Part shown: one piece after another, positions 41,308-49,976 of the stretch
Layout: each line of letters starts with the position of its first letter
How positions within the stretch are numbered: the stretch's first letter is position 1
Assembly (NCBI GenBank): GCA_964621905.1
Contig: CAZUNG010000002.1
Span: forward strand, 62,001 to 126,000
DNA length: 64,000 bases
Origin: Ruminococcus_G sp964621905
GTDB taxonomy: Bacteria > Bacillota > Clostridia > Lachnospirales > Lachnospiraceae
Reading direction: 5' to 3'
Translations under genes and position numbers: made by a program
The notes under the pieces: generated by a model
The model's database searches: none
Seen by the model: the letters and a program-made list of their open reading frames with translations, nothing else
Told to the model about the DNA's origin: nothing

Positions 41308-44300
41308 TTAAAAAATCAAATTCCGGATGCAGCCTGTAACATGACGGCAGATATTTTTACATTTGCATCCAAATCCCTGTTTCAATACCCTGAAGATTCC
41401 CCACATGCCCGACTCGACATCCCATTTAAGACTTCCTGACCGGTACAGGTAATCTCCAGGACAGGAAGCACCTTCTTCCAGTTCTATGTCGAATTTATTT
41501 CCAATACTGATGGCACCCTGAAGGGGGATCACACGTGAAAATGGATCTCCTGGCTGTTCTCTCCACTGATGTCCGTGGATTGCAAATCCGGTATTCCTCG
41601 GCTTATCCGCCGGCATCATTGTGCGGAAGATCACCCGATCCCCCGCATACGCATGGTATAAAGGTGTTGCCGGATCGCCATGCACTTTGCTGCTGAAAAC
41701 TTTTGAGATTTCAGGATTTTTCTTTAAACGGTTTGCAAATCTCTCGGAGCGGTAATTATATCCCTTTTCTCCAGTATCCTCTGCATCCACGGCCTCAGCT
41801 TCCTCCCGGGCTGTTTTGATCAATTGACCGTCCCGATCCAAAAGCCGGATTCCATTTTGTATGAACACAACGCACTCCCGAAATGCATCTGCACCCGGCG
41901 CAATAATCACTGCCTGTTCTTCATATGTTCCATCGCGCATCGAAAAATTGCGGTACCACCTCGAACCGGCCGGCTCAATGATCACCGAACCAAACAGACC
42001 ATGATACCTGTGATTGCGTATATCCCCAAAAGACTGCAGAATACAGGAACCATATTCCCTGTCGGCATGCCACAGATATTTCCTGCTCTCTCCAGGTCCC
42101 ACAGTCTGTTCCCTGTTATTGTATCCAACATTAATTCCAGAATCACAGACGGTATCATACTGCAGAAATTGCGGATTCAACGACACACGGTTGGATGGCT
42201 GATGTTCCAGATCCAGGGGTACACGAGGATAATCAAAGTATGGAACTTCCGGTCCCAACATATTGTGAAGCGTAACCTCCAGCCAGTCTCCCGCATTTGC
42301 TCTCAGGATTAAAGGCTTTGGCCGGCATTTACCGCACAGTACTTCTTCTGCCTGATCTGCCGGGACAAAGATCAGCCCATCCGGATCGTGATCTCCATAC
42401 CGGTTATATATCAGTTCTGTCTTGATTGCAGCTATTTCATACCTGCGGATCACCGCATCCTTTCCCGGATATGGAGAAAGCGGAAGAATCTGCCCTTTTC
42501 CTTTGCATAACGGTTTCAGAAAATTCTGCTCCTTATCATAAGCCCTTATGATTCCCCAGAGTCCCAGCCACGCATCGTCAATTCCCCCAAAATAGTACAG
42601 GTAATCTCCACACCCGTAGGGCTTTTGAATTCTCAGATTAAACGCTTCCGAAATCCCAATGGAACATGACGCAGCCAATGGCGAATGCTTATCTCTGATC
42701 TCCTTATGCCAGGACATTCCTGTGATATTCAGAGAGTGCTGTTCCTCATGTGCCCCGTCCAGCAGCCGGATGATCATTTCATCACCGGGATATGTCTCCA
42801 GCAGCGGTGTGGCCGGATCATGGTAGACATGGGAACTGAAGATATATGCCGGATCCTCCCCACAACGCAGTCTTTCACGCATAGGTTCCGATCGGTAATT
42901 GAGGCCCATAACTCCCGGATCATCATGAGAACCCGGCACCTGAGGAGGATTTAACGGACTCCCGTCTTTATCAAAAAGTAATGCAAAATCATGGACAAAC
43001 AACGCAAATTCTCTGAAAGATGTCCCGTCCCTTCTTTTTATCACCGCTTTTGTTCCTGATCTTAAGGGTTCTCCTGTCCGTATATCATGAAACGTTGCAC
43101 CGGCCTCTTCTATGATAAGTGAACCGAACATTCCATGCTGCTGATGTGTATTCGCAAACAGATGATCATGAAAAAAAACCGTATTCAGTTCTTCATCGGC
43201 AAAAAAGCGCTCAATTAATGTCTCATACTGCCCTGCCCCCGCGATATTATTCCATCCATTAGCCGCACCGTCTGAAACAATCGTATCAAATTTCACAAGA
43301 TGAATATGGTAACCGACGATGTCTGTCAGCGTCATTCTCTGAAAAGGGCTGGCGTCTATATATTCTGGCAGCAGGTTTGTAAATCTAACTTCAATGCAGT
43401 CACCGTAATTTGCACGGATTACCAGCGGTTCTGCCTGAATTTCCTGATGTTCAATTTTTTCAATATAGGCATTCAGCCCCCCGTGCTGTTCCAGATCTTC
43501 TTTCAGCACAAAAAATCTTTCTTGAGGATCATGCCATCCATATTCATTGTACGTAATTTTTGCCTGTACTGCAGCGATTTCAAAAATCTTGACGTTCTCC
43601 GATTCATCACACGGGCATCTGCCGGTATGGCAAAGACAGGTATCCGTGTAGAGGGCGCCTTCTGCATACCGCTCAACAAAATTTTCTCGTTCTAATGGAG
43701 TTGGAATAATCTTATATTCACCGTCACGGGTCAGGATTCCAAGCGGTGGCTGCAGTGGGCGTTCTTTAAATTCTCCGTTTATAAACCTTGGGTATCCCGG
43801 ATGCTGTACATCCTTGGCAGGTGGACAGATCCGATCCCTGAGTGGAAGCAATGCAGGCACAGCTGTTCCGTCAGGCAGTCTGCCTCTTCCATCTTCCAGC
43901 CGGTCATAGATTCTCCATAAAGTCCACATTCCCTCATGAAAATGAGGATAGAGATGGCAATGAAAAATAGCATCTCCGATCATCCCGTTAAGACTGCCTG
44001 CACCGTGCAGAATATCCAATGTATAGCATTCCTGTGGACTGATGGAGACAGAATCAATAATTGTTGAACTGGGATTTTCGCCTTCCAGCCGCCACTGATG
44101 ATTATGAAGATGAAAAACATGCGTCTCTTTGATCCCTCCATGGATCAGACGGATCCTTGACGGATCTCCGACATATGCCCTCAGAATCGGCGGAGCCGGA
44201 TCGCCATATGTCCAGGAGCTCATCGAAATATCTTCCCCCGAGTCCGCATGTTCTTCTGTCAGCGGCAGCCGATTGCGCATCGGTTCTGAACGGTAGCTGA

Positions 44301-44982
44301 TACCAGTTGTTGCAGATGGCAGTCCCGTATGCGGATCAGTCGGCTGCTGCCCGTGTTTATCTTTTATTTCCAGTTCGTCGTGAAAAAAAACTGCATATTC
44401 CCGGAATGCAGGATTTGCCGGATGATATATGTCCGCGAATAGTCCGCTTTCTAATTCTTCCCCCGTTTCCGGGTCATACCACGAGGATTCCGGTGCTTCT
44501 ATTATGACCGCGCCAAACAGTCCGTGTACGTTTGTGCCTTCTTCACTGCTTCTGGTATCACCCATATCCGAAAAAAGATAGACGCCCTCCCGCTGTGCAT
44601 GCCATCGGTATGTTATCCGGTTACCAGTCGTGCTGTCAGGGTTTTTCCCAACCTCTGCCCCATCTGAATTTTTCACATCATAGGCAAGCCCCTGAACATG
44701 CATCGACAGTCTGCGCTTTAGAGAGTGCTGAAAATTGATAATGATTTCATCTCCTACATTGGCCCGGATCACCAGAGGCTGAACCAGCCCACATGGCTGA
44801 GGAGGATCCTGTTGAAAGTTTTGAAGGGCCCGCTGCCTGATTTTTTCGGCATCCTTCTTAAGGACATACAGAAGTCCGTCCGGGTCGTGATCTCCATATT
44901 TATTATAAACGATGGGGATTTCTATCGCTTCCACGCAGAACGTGCGGGTATTTATCTTTCTTTTATAATTTTGCAATTCCAT
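41308..44982 (-). CDS. Giant multicopper oxidase, MnxG-like, six cupredoxin-like domains
   Basis: A 1224-residue protein in three repeats, each starting with IVYNKYGDHDPDG-like sequence and containing two cupredoxin-like halves. A full set of ligands is present but only in domains 2 and 3. In domain 2, His288/291/293 in HVFHLHNH and H341-C342-H343 with His347 and Met352 (HCHLYPHFHEGM) give the type 1 copper and half of the trinuclear site. In domain 3, H559/H561 (YHIHL) and H605/H607 (FFHDH) give the other half. Domains 4-6 lack an HCH motif. CLCHTGRCPC (449-458) and GCKCKNIC near the end are extra Cys clusters. No signal peptide. AGGGAGGGGG precedes the ATG; it lies 15 bases after the DUF2935 gene. 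Size and plan match spore manganese oxidase MnxG; the substrate is unknown. Confidence 0.9.
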   Translation of the reverse strand: MELQNYKRKINTRTFCVEAIEIPIVYNKYGDHDPDGLLYVLKKDAEKIRQRALQNFQQDPPQPCGLVQPLVIRANVGDEIIINFQHSLKRRLSMHVQGLAYDVKNSDGAEVGKNPDSTTGNRITYRWHAQREGVYLFSDMGDTRSSEEGTNVHGLFGAVIIEAPESSWYDPETGEELESGLFADIYHPANPAFREYAVFFHDELEIKDKHGQQPTDPHTGLPSATTGISYRSEPMRNRLPLTEEHADSGEDISMSSWTYGDPAPPILRAYVGDPSRIRLIHGGIKETHVFHLHNHQWRLEGENPSSTIIDSVSISPQECYTLDILHGAGSLNGMIGDAIFHCHLYPHFHEGMWTLWRIYDRLEDGRGRLPDGTAVPALLPLRDRICPPAKDVQHPGYPRFINGEFKERPLQPPLGILTRDGEYKIIPTPLERENFVERYAEGALYTDTCLCHTGRCPCDESENVKIFEIAAVQAKITYNEYGWHDPQERFFVLKEDLEQHGGLNAYIEKIEHQEIQAEPLVIRANYGDCIEVRFTNLLPEYIDASPFQRMTLTDIVGYHIHLVKFDTIVSDGAANGWNNIAGAGQYETLIERFFADEELNTVFFHDHLFANTHQQHGMFGSLIIEEAGATFHDIRTGEPLRSGTKAVIKRRDGTSFREFALFVHDFALLFDKDGSPLNPPQVPGSHDDPGVMGLNYRSEPMRERLRCGEDPAYIFSSHVYHDPATPLLETYPGDEMIIRLLDGAHEEQHSLNITGMSWHKEIRDKHSPLAASCSIGISEAFNLRIQKPYGCGDYLYYFGGIDDAWLGLWGIIRAYDKEQNFLKPLCKGKGQILPLSPYPGKDAVIRRYEIAAIKTELIYNRYGDHDPDGLIFVPADQAEEVLCGKCRPKPLILRANAGDWLEVTLHNMLGPEVPYFDYPRVPLDLEHQPSNRVSLNPQFLQYDTVCDSGINVGYNNREQTVGPGESRKYLWHADREYGSCILQSFGDIRNHRYHGLFGSVIIEPAGSRWYRNFSMRDGTYEEQAVIIAPGADAFRECVVFIQNGIRLLDRDGQLIKTAREEAEAVDAEDTGEKGYNYRSERFANRLKKNPEISKVFSSKVHGDPATPLYHAYAGDRVIFRTMMPADKPRNTGFAIHGHQWREQPGDPFSRVIPLQGAISIGNKFDIELEEGASCPGDYLYRSGSLKWDVESGMWGIFRVLKQGFGCKCKNICRHVTGCIRNLIF

Positions 44983-44997
44983 GGCTTCGCCCCCTCC

Positions 44998-45891
44998 CTA
45001 CTCCTTCAGAATCCTCAGGTAATGATTTGCTTCTCTGAGAACATGGTCGGCGAGCAGTGGCAATATAACAGAAGAAATCTCGCATTGTATGATTCCTTTC
45101 GTTCCGGCCGCTTTGAAATCCCGATACCGCATCGTCTCTTCAACCGTTTTTTCTGTGAGCCCACTCATCATACTGCAGTTTTTTCTGCCAGCTTCCTCCA
45201 GCAAAGCAGCGTATTCCCGGGCAAATTCATCTGCCGTTTCGATAAGTCCATCCTCTGAAGGATCAAGCAGTCCACGGATAAAAAGAGCATGTTCCATCAT
45301 AATCTGATTCCAGAACAATTCTACTTCCCGCATACTTTTTTGACAGATTCTTCCGGTTTTTTCCAGCTCAAAAAGAAAGCCGCGGTATAATTTGGCTTCT
45401 CTGATAATATGTTTTATCAGCAGTGGATAATTGGCTGTAAACAGCCTGCACTCATCCACCCGTTTTAAAATAGATTCTTTAAATGCAATAAGTCCATCTA
45501 AAAGACGCAGCCCTTTTTGATTCAGTTCCCTTATCGTCTGCCGTAATTCACAGACGTTTCCTAAGCCTTCAAATGGAACCAGCTGCTGTTCTAGGGCGGT
45601 AATGCGGCTGTCAATTGTAACTCCTGTCAGCTGACTGGTCTTCTGCTCGGCAGAAGCCGTAAACCCGGTAACCAATTCTTCTGAACTCAGCACTTCCTGT
45701 CGGATTAACCCATCGCTGATTTTGACTGCCGTACACAGTAACTCCTCAAACTGCAGGCGAAACCATTGTGCCTTGTTTCTCATTTCTTTGTCTTTTATTT
45801 GAAACCCTGTTTCTAAAAACAGCGCATGCTCTTTCATAATCCGTGCAAAAAATAAGTGCAGCTCCAATGATGATGCTATATAATTTGTCAT
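44998..45891 (-). CDS. DUF2935 domain protein (ferritin-like helical bundle)
   Basis: A 297-residue all-helical protein made of two related halves. Each half has an E/H-rich helix pair: LHLFFARIMKEHALFLETG and LFWNQIMMEHALFIRGL at the half starts, with LIKHIIREAKLYRGFL and LLADHVLREANHYLRIL at the half ends. The Glu-x-x-His patterns are those of DUF2935, a ferritin-like bundle able to hold two metal ions per half. No signal peptide. AGGAAAG precedes ATG 45891. It is the first gene of a two-gene unit with the giant multicopper oxidase, so a metal-delivery, storage or spore-coat partner role is likely (inference). Confidence 0.88.
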   Translation of the reverse strand: MTNYIASSLELHLFFARIMKEHALFLETGFQIKDKEMRNKAQWFRLQFEELLCTAVKISDGLIRQEVLSSEELVTGFTASAEQKTSQLTGVTIDSRITALEQQLVPFEGLGNVCELRQTIRELNQKGLRLLDGLIAFKESILKRVDECRLFTANYPLLIKHIIREAKLYRGFLFELEKTGRICQKSMREVELFWNQIMMEHALFIRGLLDPSEDGLIETADEFAREYAALLEEAGRKNCSMMSGLTEKTVEETMRYRDFKAAGTKGIIQCEISSVILPLLADHVLREANHYLRILKE

Positions 45892-45922
45892 TATTATTTC
45901 TTTCCTGTCATAGGGATTTTTT

Positions 45923-45931
45923 TATTATATG
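45923..45931 (-). promoter_or_regulatory. Possible sporulation-sigma -10 element
   Basis: On the minus strand CATATAATA fits CATANNNTA, the -10 pattern of the mother-cell factors sigma-E and sigma-K, 31 bases before the DUF2935 ATG. No sigma-A -35 lies 17 bases upstream of the embedded TATAAT. The matching sporulation -35 is also weak, so this is a hint only. Confidence 0.35.
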
Positions 45932-45984
45932 TCTGTCATCCGCAAGCTGCTTTAAAATATTTGATTTTTACACCCGGCGCCAAT

Positions 45985-46033
45985 AAAAAAGCAGAAAAAG
46001 CACCTTCTTTTCGTAGAAAGCAGCTTTTTCTGC
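45985..46033 (-). terminator. Terminator of the histidine operon
   Basis: GCAGAAAAAGC and GCTTTTTCTGC pair at the base of a long hairpin with an inner stem and are followed by a T-run on the minus strand, about 55 bases after the hisIE stop. Confidence 0.85.
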
Positions 46034-46086
46034 ACAACATACCCACGATCAATTTTAGATGGCAGCGTCCTTCACGCATTGCATGA

Positions 46087-47376
46087 TCAGGAACGGTGTG
46101 CCAGTTCAGCCGTGATATCTTCCCAGGTGACCCCTTTCTCAGCCATCAGTACCATGACATGGTACAGGAAGTCTGAGATTTCGTACTTGATCTCTTCTTT
46201 ATCCGGGTTCTTAGCGGCGATGACAATCTCCGTACATTCTTCTCCGACTTTCTTTAAAATCTTGTCTACGCCTTTATCAAAAAGGTAATTCGTATAAGAT
46301 CCGTCTTTCGGATGAACTTTGCGGTCCATAATGACATCATAGACATTCTGGAAGACGCGCAGCGGATTTGTATCATCATATTCTTTCTTCACAAGTTCCT
46401 GGAAGAAACAGGTGCGGTTCCCGGTATGGCATGCAGCTCCCACCTGTGAAACTTTTGCCAGGATCGTATCTTTATCACAGTCGATTGTCAGAGATTTGAC
46501 GTACTGTACATGTCCGCTCGTCAGTCCTTTTGTCCAGAGCTCATCTCTGCTGCGGCTCCAGTATGTCATCTTTCCCGTAGCCAGTGTGGTATCAAATGCC
46601 TCTTCATTCATATAGGCCAGCATCAGTACCTCTTCCGTCTTATAGTCCTGTACAACGACCGGCACCATCCCGTCACTGTTCGTTTTAAATTCTGACCATG
46701 GGATTTTGCTCTCAAAGGTATTGACGGAAATACCATTTTCTTTGCAGGTTCGTTTCAGCTGCATCAGCTGTGCGTCCAGGGCACTCACCCATGCCCCCGT
46801 CACACCGTCTACCGCTTCACTTTGAAGAGCCGCTACGACCTGTTCCTCCTCCATGCGGTCACAGAGCAAAAGAATCGGGATATCAGATACGCTGCGCACA
46901 TCCTCCTGAAGGATCTCTTTCAGGCAGATTACCTGACTTGCATACTGTTCTATCAAAGCCTGATGATCCATAAATTCTTCTTTCCCGCCAATGCAGACTG
47001 CGATCTTTTCTCTGCCGAATTTCTTTGATACCTCTTCCAGCAGTTCCACGTTTGACGATTTGCTGAAGTTCAGTACTGCCTTGGCACATCCCGCATAGAT
47101 CAGCTTTTTTACATCTTCCATGCGTTTGATATTACCGGCCGCCATCACAGGGACTTCAGCCGTTGCGCAGATATTCTTGATATTGCCGATCGCCTCCTCG
47201 TGGGACGCATCATCAAAAGAAAGGTCGAATACCAGAATCTCATCCGCGCCATTGTCGCTGTAGAACCCGGCCAGTTCTTTTACATCCTTACATTCAAATA
47301 CGTTTCTCTCCTTGAAGCCGGCAACTGCCTGTCCCGAAAACAGATAGATACACGGCACGATCATTTTCATTCCCAT
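46087..47376 (-). CDS. hisIE: HisF-like domain fused to HisIE (PRA-CH / PRA-PH)
   Basis: A 429-residue fusion. Residues 1-210 resemble a HisA/HisF TIM barrel (NGADEILVFDLS, AAGNIKRMEDVKKLIYAGC). The catalytic Asp of the HisF PCLD motif is Tyr (MIVPCIYLFSG), and the second catalytic Asp region is not recognisable. Residues 215-325 are phosphoribosyl-AMP cyclohydrolase HisI (MNEEAFDTTLATGKMTYWSRSR, zinc Cys in AACHTGNRTCF). Residues 335-429 are phosphoribosyl-ATP pyrophosphatase HisE (KVGEECTEIVIAAKN). GGGAGGGG precedes the ATG. It is the last gene of hisZGDB-hisIE. The barrel is probably structural or regulatory. Confidence 0.92.
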   Translation of the reverse strand: MGMKMIVPCIYLFSGQAVAGFKERNVFECKDVKELAGFYSDNGADEILVFDLSFDDASHEEAIGNIKNICATAEVPVMAAGNIKRMEDVKKLIYAGCAKAVLNFSKSSNVELLEEVSKKFGREKIAVCIGGKEEFMDHQALIEQYASQVICLKEILQEDVRSVSDIPILLLCDRMEEEQVVAALQSEAVDGVTGAWVSALDAQLMQLKRTCKENGISVNTFESKIPWSEFKTNSDGMVPVVVQDYKTEEVLMLAYMNEEAFDTTLATGKMTYWSRSRDELWTKGLTSGHVQYVKSLTIDCDKDTILAKVSQVGAACHTGNRTCFFQELVKKEYDDTNPLRVFQNVYDVIMDRKVHPKDGSYTNYLFDKGVDKILKKVGEECTEIVIAAKNPDKEEIKYEISDFLYHVMVLMAEKGVTWEDITAELAHRS

Positions 47377-47393
47377 TTATTCCCCTCCCGTTT

Positions 47394-47981
47394 CTATAAA
47401 GTCCCTTTTGTGGACATCACATCTATGATCCGCCCGTCAAATGCCGTCGCCTCATCAAGCGCCTTGGCAAATGCCTTAAAGAGCGCTTCAATAATATGGT
47501 GTGTATTCTGACCGTCCAGCACCTTCAGATGCAGATTCATCTCACCTGCGTAGGAAACTGCATAGAAAAATTCCCGCACCATCTCTGTATCCATATCTCC
47601 GACCCTGTCACATTTGAAATCACAGTCAAATGAAAAATAAGGACGTCCGCACAGATCAACCGCACAGAGCACAAGCGCCTCATCCATCGGCAGAATCATA
47701 CTCCCGTAACGTCGGATACCCTTTTTGTCACCGACTGCCTCCCGGATGGCATTTCCCAGTACAATACCGGTATCCTCAATGGTGTGATGACAGTCCACTT
47801 CAAGATCCCCGGCAGTCTCAAGCTTCATATCAAAAAGTCCGTGGCGGGTAAATCCGTCCAGCATATGGTCAAAAAAACCGATGCCGGTCTCTATCTTCGC
47901 TTTACCGCTTCCATCCAGCGACAGATCCATGGAAATCTGAGTTTCTTTTGTGTTTCTCTTTACAGCGGCTTTTCTTGTCAT
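47394..47981 (-). CDS. hisB: Imidazoleglycerol-phosphate dehydratase
   Basis: A 195-residue IGPD, the sixth step of histidine synthesis. Metal-binding His motifs are GFFDHMLDGFTRHG and DCHHTIEDTGI in the first half, and NTHHIIEALFKAFAKAL in the second. It is the monofunctional form without the phosphatase domain. AGGGGGAACG precedes ATG 47981. It lies between hisD and the hisIE fusion. Confidence 0.97.
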   Translation of the reverse strand: MTRKAAVKRNTKETQISMDLSLDGSGKAKIETGIGFFDHMLDGFTRHGLFDMKLETAGDLEVDCHHTIEDTGIVLGNAIREAVGDKKGIRRYGSMILPMDEALVLCAVDLCGRPYFSFDCDFKCDRVGDMDTEMVREFFYAVSYAGEMNLHLKVLDGQNTHHIIEALFKAFAKALDEATAFDGRIIDVMSTKGTL

Positions 47982-47993
47982 ATGCGTTCCCCC

Positions 47994-49292
47994 TTATGAT
48001 TCTTCTTCAAAGCGTACACGGATAGAATTGGCGTGTGCCGTCAGATGTTCTGACTCGGCAAACGCTATAATATCGCGGTGAATCGGTTCCAGTGCTTCTT
48101 TTCCATAGTAGATCACGCTGGATTTCTTGACAAAATCGTCGACTGACAGCGGGGAAAAGAATTTTGCGGTTCCGTTTGTCGGCAGAATATGGTTTGGTCC
48201 TGCAAAGTAATCCCCAAGTGGCTCACTGCTGTAATCCCCGATAAAAATAGCGCCCGCGTTCCGGATCTTTGTCATCACCTCAAACGGATTCTCCATCATA
48301 ATTTCCAGGTGCTCTGAAGCAATCTGATTTGCTGCATCAATCGCCTGACTGGTGTTCTCCGCCACCAGAAGATAGCCAAAATTATCCAGAGACTTCCGAA
48401 TAATCTCTCTCCTGGAAAGGGTTGCTGTAAAAGTTTCCACCTCTTCGTTGACTTTGTGCGCCAGCTCCTCGCTCGTCGTGATGAGAATCGCCGAAGCCAG
48501 CTCATCATGTTCTGCCTGTGACAGCAGATCTGCCGCCACGAATCTCGGGTTTGCCCCCTGATCTGCAAGCACGAGAATCTCACTCGGTCCCGCAATGGAG
48601 TCGATACTGACATGCCCGTATACTGCTTTTTTTGCAAGTGCCACGTAGATATTGCCCGGCCCCACAATTTTATCTACCTTTGGTATGCTCTGTGTCCCAT
48701 ATGCCATCGCAGCGATCGCCTGTGCACCGCCGATCTTATAGATTTCATCAGCACCGGCTTCTTTGGCCGCAGCCAGGACAACCGGATTGACGCACCCGTC
48801 CGCCCCGCACGGCGTCGTCATAATAATCTTCTTAACACCCGCCACTTTAGCCGGAACAATGTTCATCAGCACAGAAGAAGGATAAGCGGCTTTCCCTCCC
48901 GGCACATACACACCGGCCACGGAAAGAGGAGTGACTTTCTGTCCCAGCAGCGTCCCGTTTTCCTGTGTATCAAACCAGCTGGTCCGTTTCTGTTTTTCAT
49001 GATATGCCCGAATATTCTCAAGCGCCTTTTTCATTACGGCGATCAGGCTCTCATCGACTTTTTGGTAAGCCTCCTCGATCTCCGCCTCCAGGACGCGTAC
49101 GTTCCCGGGTGTAAGCTTTGCATGATCAAATTTTTCCGTGTATTCAAAGACGGCTTCGTCTCCCCGTGTCCTCACTGCTTCCAGAATATCCTTCACCGCA
49201 TCTTCATATGCGCCGTACTGTGACGGAGAACGTTTCAGCATATTGACCAGAATATCCTGTGTAGTCTCTTCTGTTAATGTTACAATCCTCAT
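47994..49292 (-). CDS. hisD: Histidinol dehydrogenase
   Basis: A 432-residue zinc- and NAD-dependent enzyme catalysing the last two steps of histidine synthesis. Motifs are VAGVYVPGGKAAYPSSVLMN, KIVGPGNIYVALAKK, IAGPSEILVLAD, LLSQAEHDELASA (zinc Gln/His) and IASEHLEIM (catalytic Glu/His). AGGAGGGGAACAGT sets ATG 49292; a longer start overlapping hisG is less likely. Confidence 0.97.
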   Translation of the reverse strand: MRIVTLTEETTQDILVNMLKRSPSQYGAYEDAVKDILEAVRTRGDEAVFEYTEKFDHAKLTPGNVRVLEAEIEEAYQKVDESLIAVMKKALENIRAYHEKQKRTSWFDTQENGTLLGQKVTPLSVAGVYVPGGKAAYPSSVLMNIVPAKVAGVKKIIMTTPCGADGCVNPVVLAAAKEAGADEIYKIGGAQAIAAMAYGTQSIPKVDKIVGPGNIYVALAKKAVYGHVSIDSIAGPSEILVLADQGANPRFVAADLLSQAEHDELASAILITTSEELAHKVNEEVETFTATLSRREIIRKSLDNFGYLLVAENTSQAIDAANQIASEHLEIMMENPFEVMTKIRNAGAIFIGDYSSEPLGDYFAGPNHILPTNGTAKFFSPLSVDDFVKKSSVIYYGKEALEPIHRDIIAFAESEHLTAHANSIRVRFEEES

Positions 49293-49309
49293 ACTGTTCC
49301 CCTCCTCAG

Positions 49310-49945
49310 TCAAAGTACTTCTCTCAGATCATGGATTATCTTTGTGATTCGTTCATTCTCCATCTTCATGCTGACCTGATTAACCACCATCCGCGCCGAC
49401 AGGGGACATACCTCCTCCAGCACTTTCAGGCCATTCTCCCGCAGTGTTGATCCCGTTTCAACGATGTCGACGATCACCTCAGACAATCCGACGATCGGTG
49501 CCAGTTCAATGGAACCGTTCAGTTTAATAATCTCAACCGTTTGATGCTTTTTATTATAAAAATAGTCCTTTGCAATATTCGGATATTTTGTAGCGACCCG
49601 GATCAGCTGGTTGTGCTGCAGAAGTTCCAGTGCAGATTCCGGACCGCAGACACACATCCTGCATTTTCCGAATCCCAGATCCATCACCTCATACAGTTTT
49701 CTTCCTTCCTCCAGAATCGTATCTCTCCCGACGATTCCGATATCCGCCGCTCCATATTCCACATAGGTCGGAACATCCGGTCCTTTCGAAAGAAAGAACT
49801 TCAGTTTGAGTTCTTCATTTACGAAAATCAGTTTTCTGGAATCTTTATCTTTCATTTCCTCACACGTAATGCCGATTTTTTCAAACAGCTCCAGTGTCGT
49901 TCTGGCAAGTCTTCCCTTGCCGAGCGCAAAAGTCAGATATCTCAT
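49310..49945 (-). CDS. hisG: ATP phosphoribosyltransferase, short catalytic form
   Basis: A 211-residue HisG of the short type, the first step of histidine synthesis. TFALGKGRLARTTLELFEKIGI opens the chain. DVPTYVEYGAADIGIVGRD and the PRPP-loop region DIVETGSTLRENGL are present. It lacks the C-terminal regulatory domain and so needs HisZ, which is encoded upstream. Confidence 0.97.
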   Translation of the reverse strand: MRYLTFALGKGRLARTTLELFEKIGITCEEMKDKDSRKLIFVNEELKLKFFLSKGPDVPTYVEYGAADIGIVGRDTILEEGRKLYEVMDLGFGKCRMCVCGPESALELLQHNQLIRVATKYPNIAKDYFYNKKHQTVEIIKLNGSIELAPIVGLSEVIVDIVETGSTLRENGLKVLEEVCPLSARMVVNQVSMKMENERITKIIHDLREVL

Positions 49946-49976
49946 ATTCGTGTATTCCCTTCCGTTTTTTCTGCTG

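Noticed and set aside
45995..46040. The hairpin near the his operon end as a possible small RNA
   Set aside because: The long stem with a T-run on the minus strand directly after hisIE is explained as a terminator.
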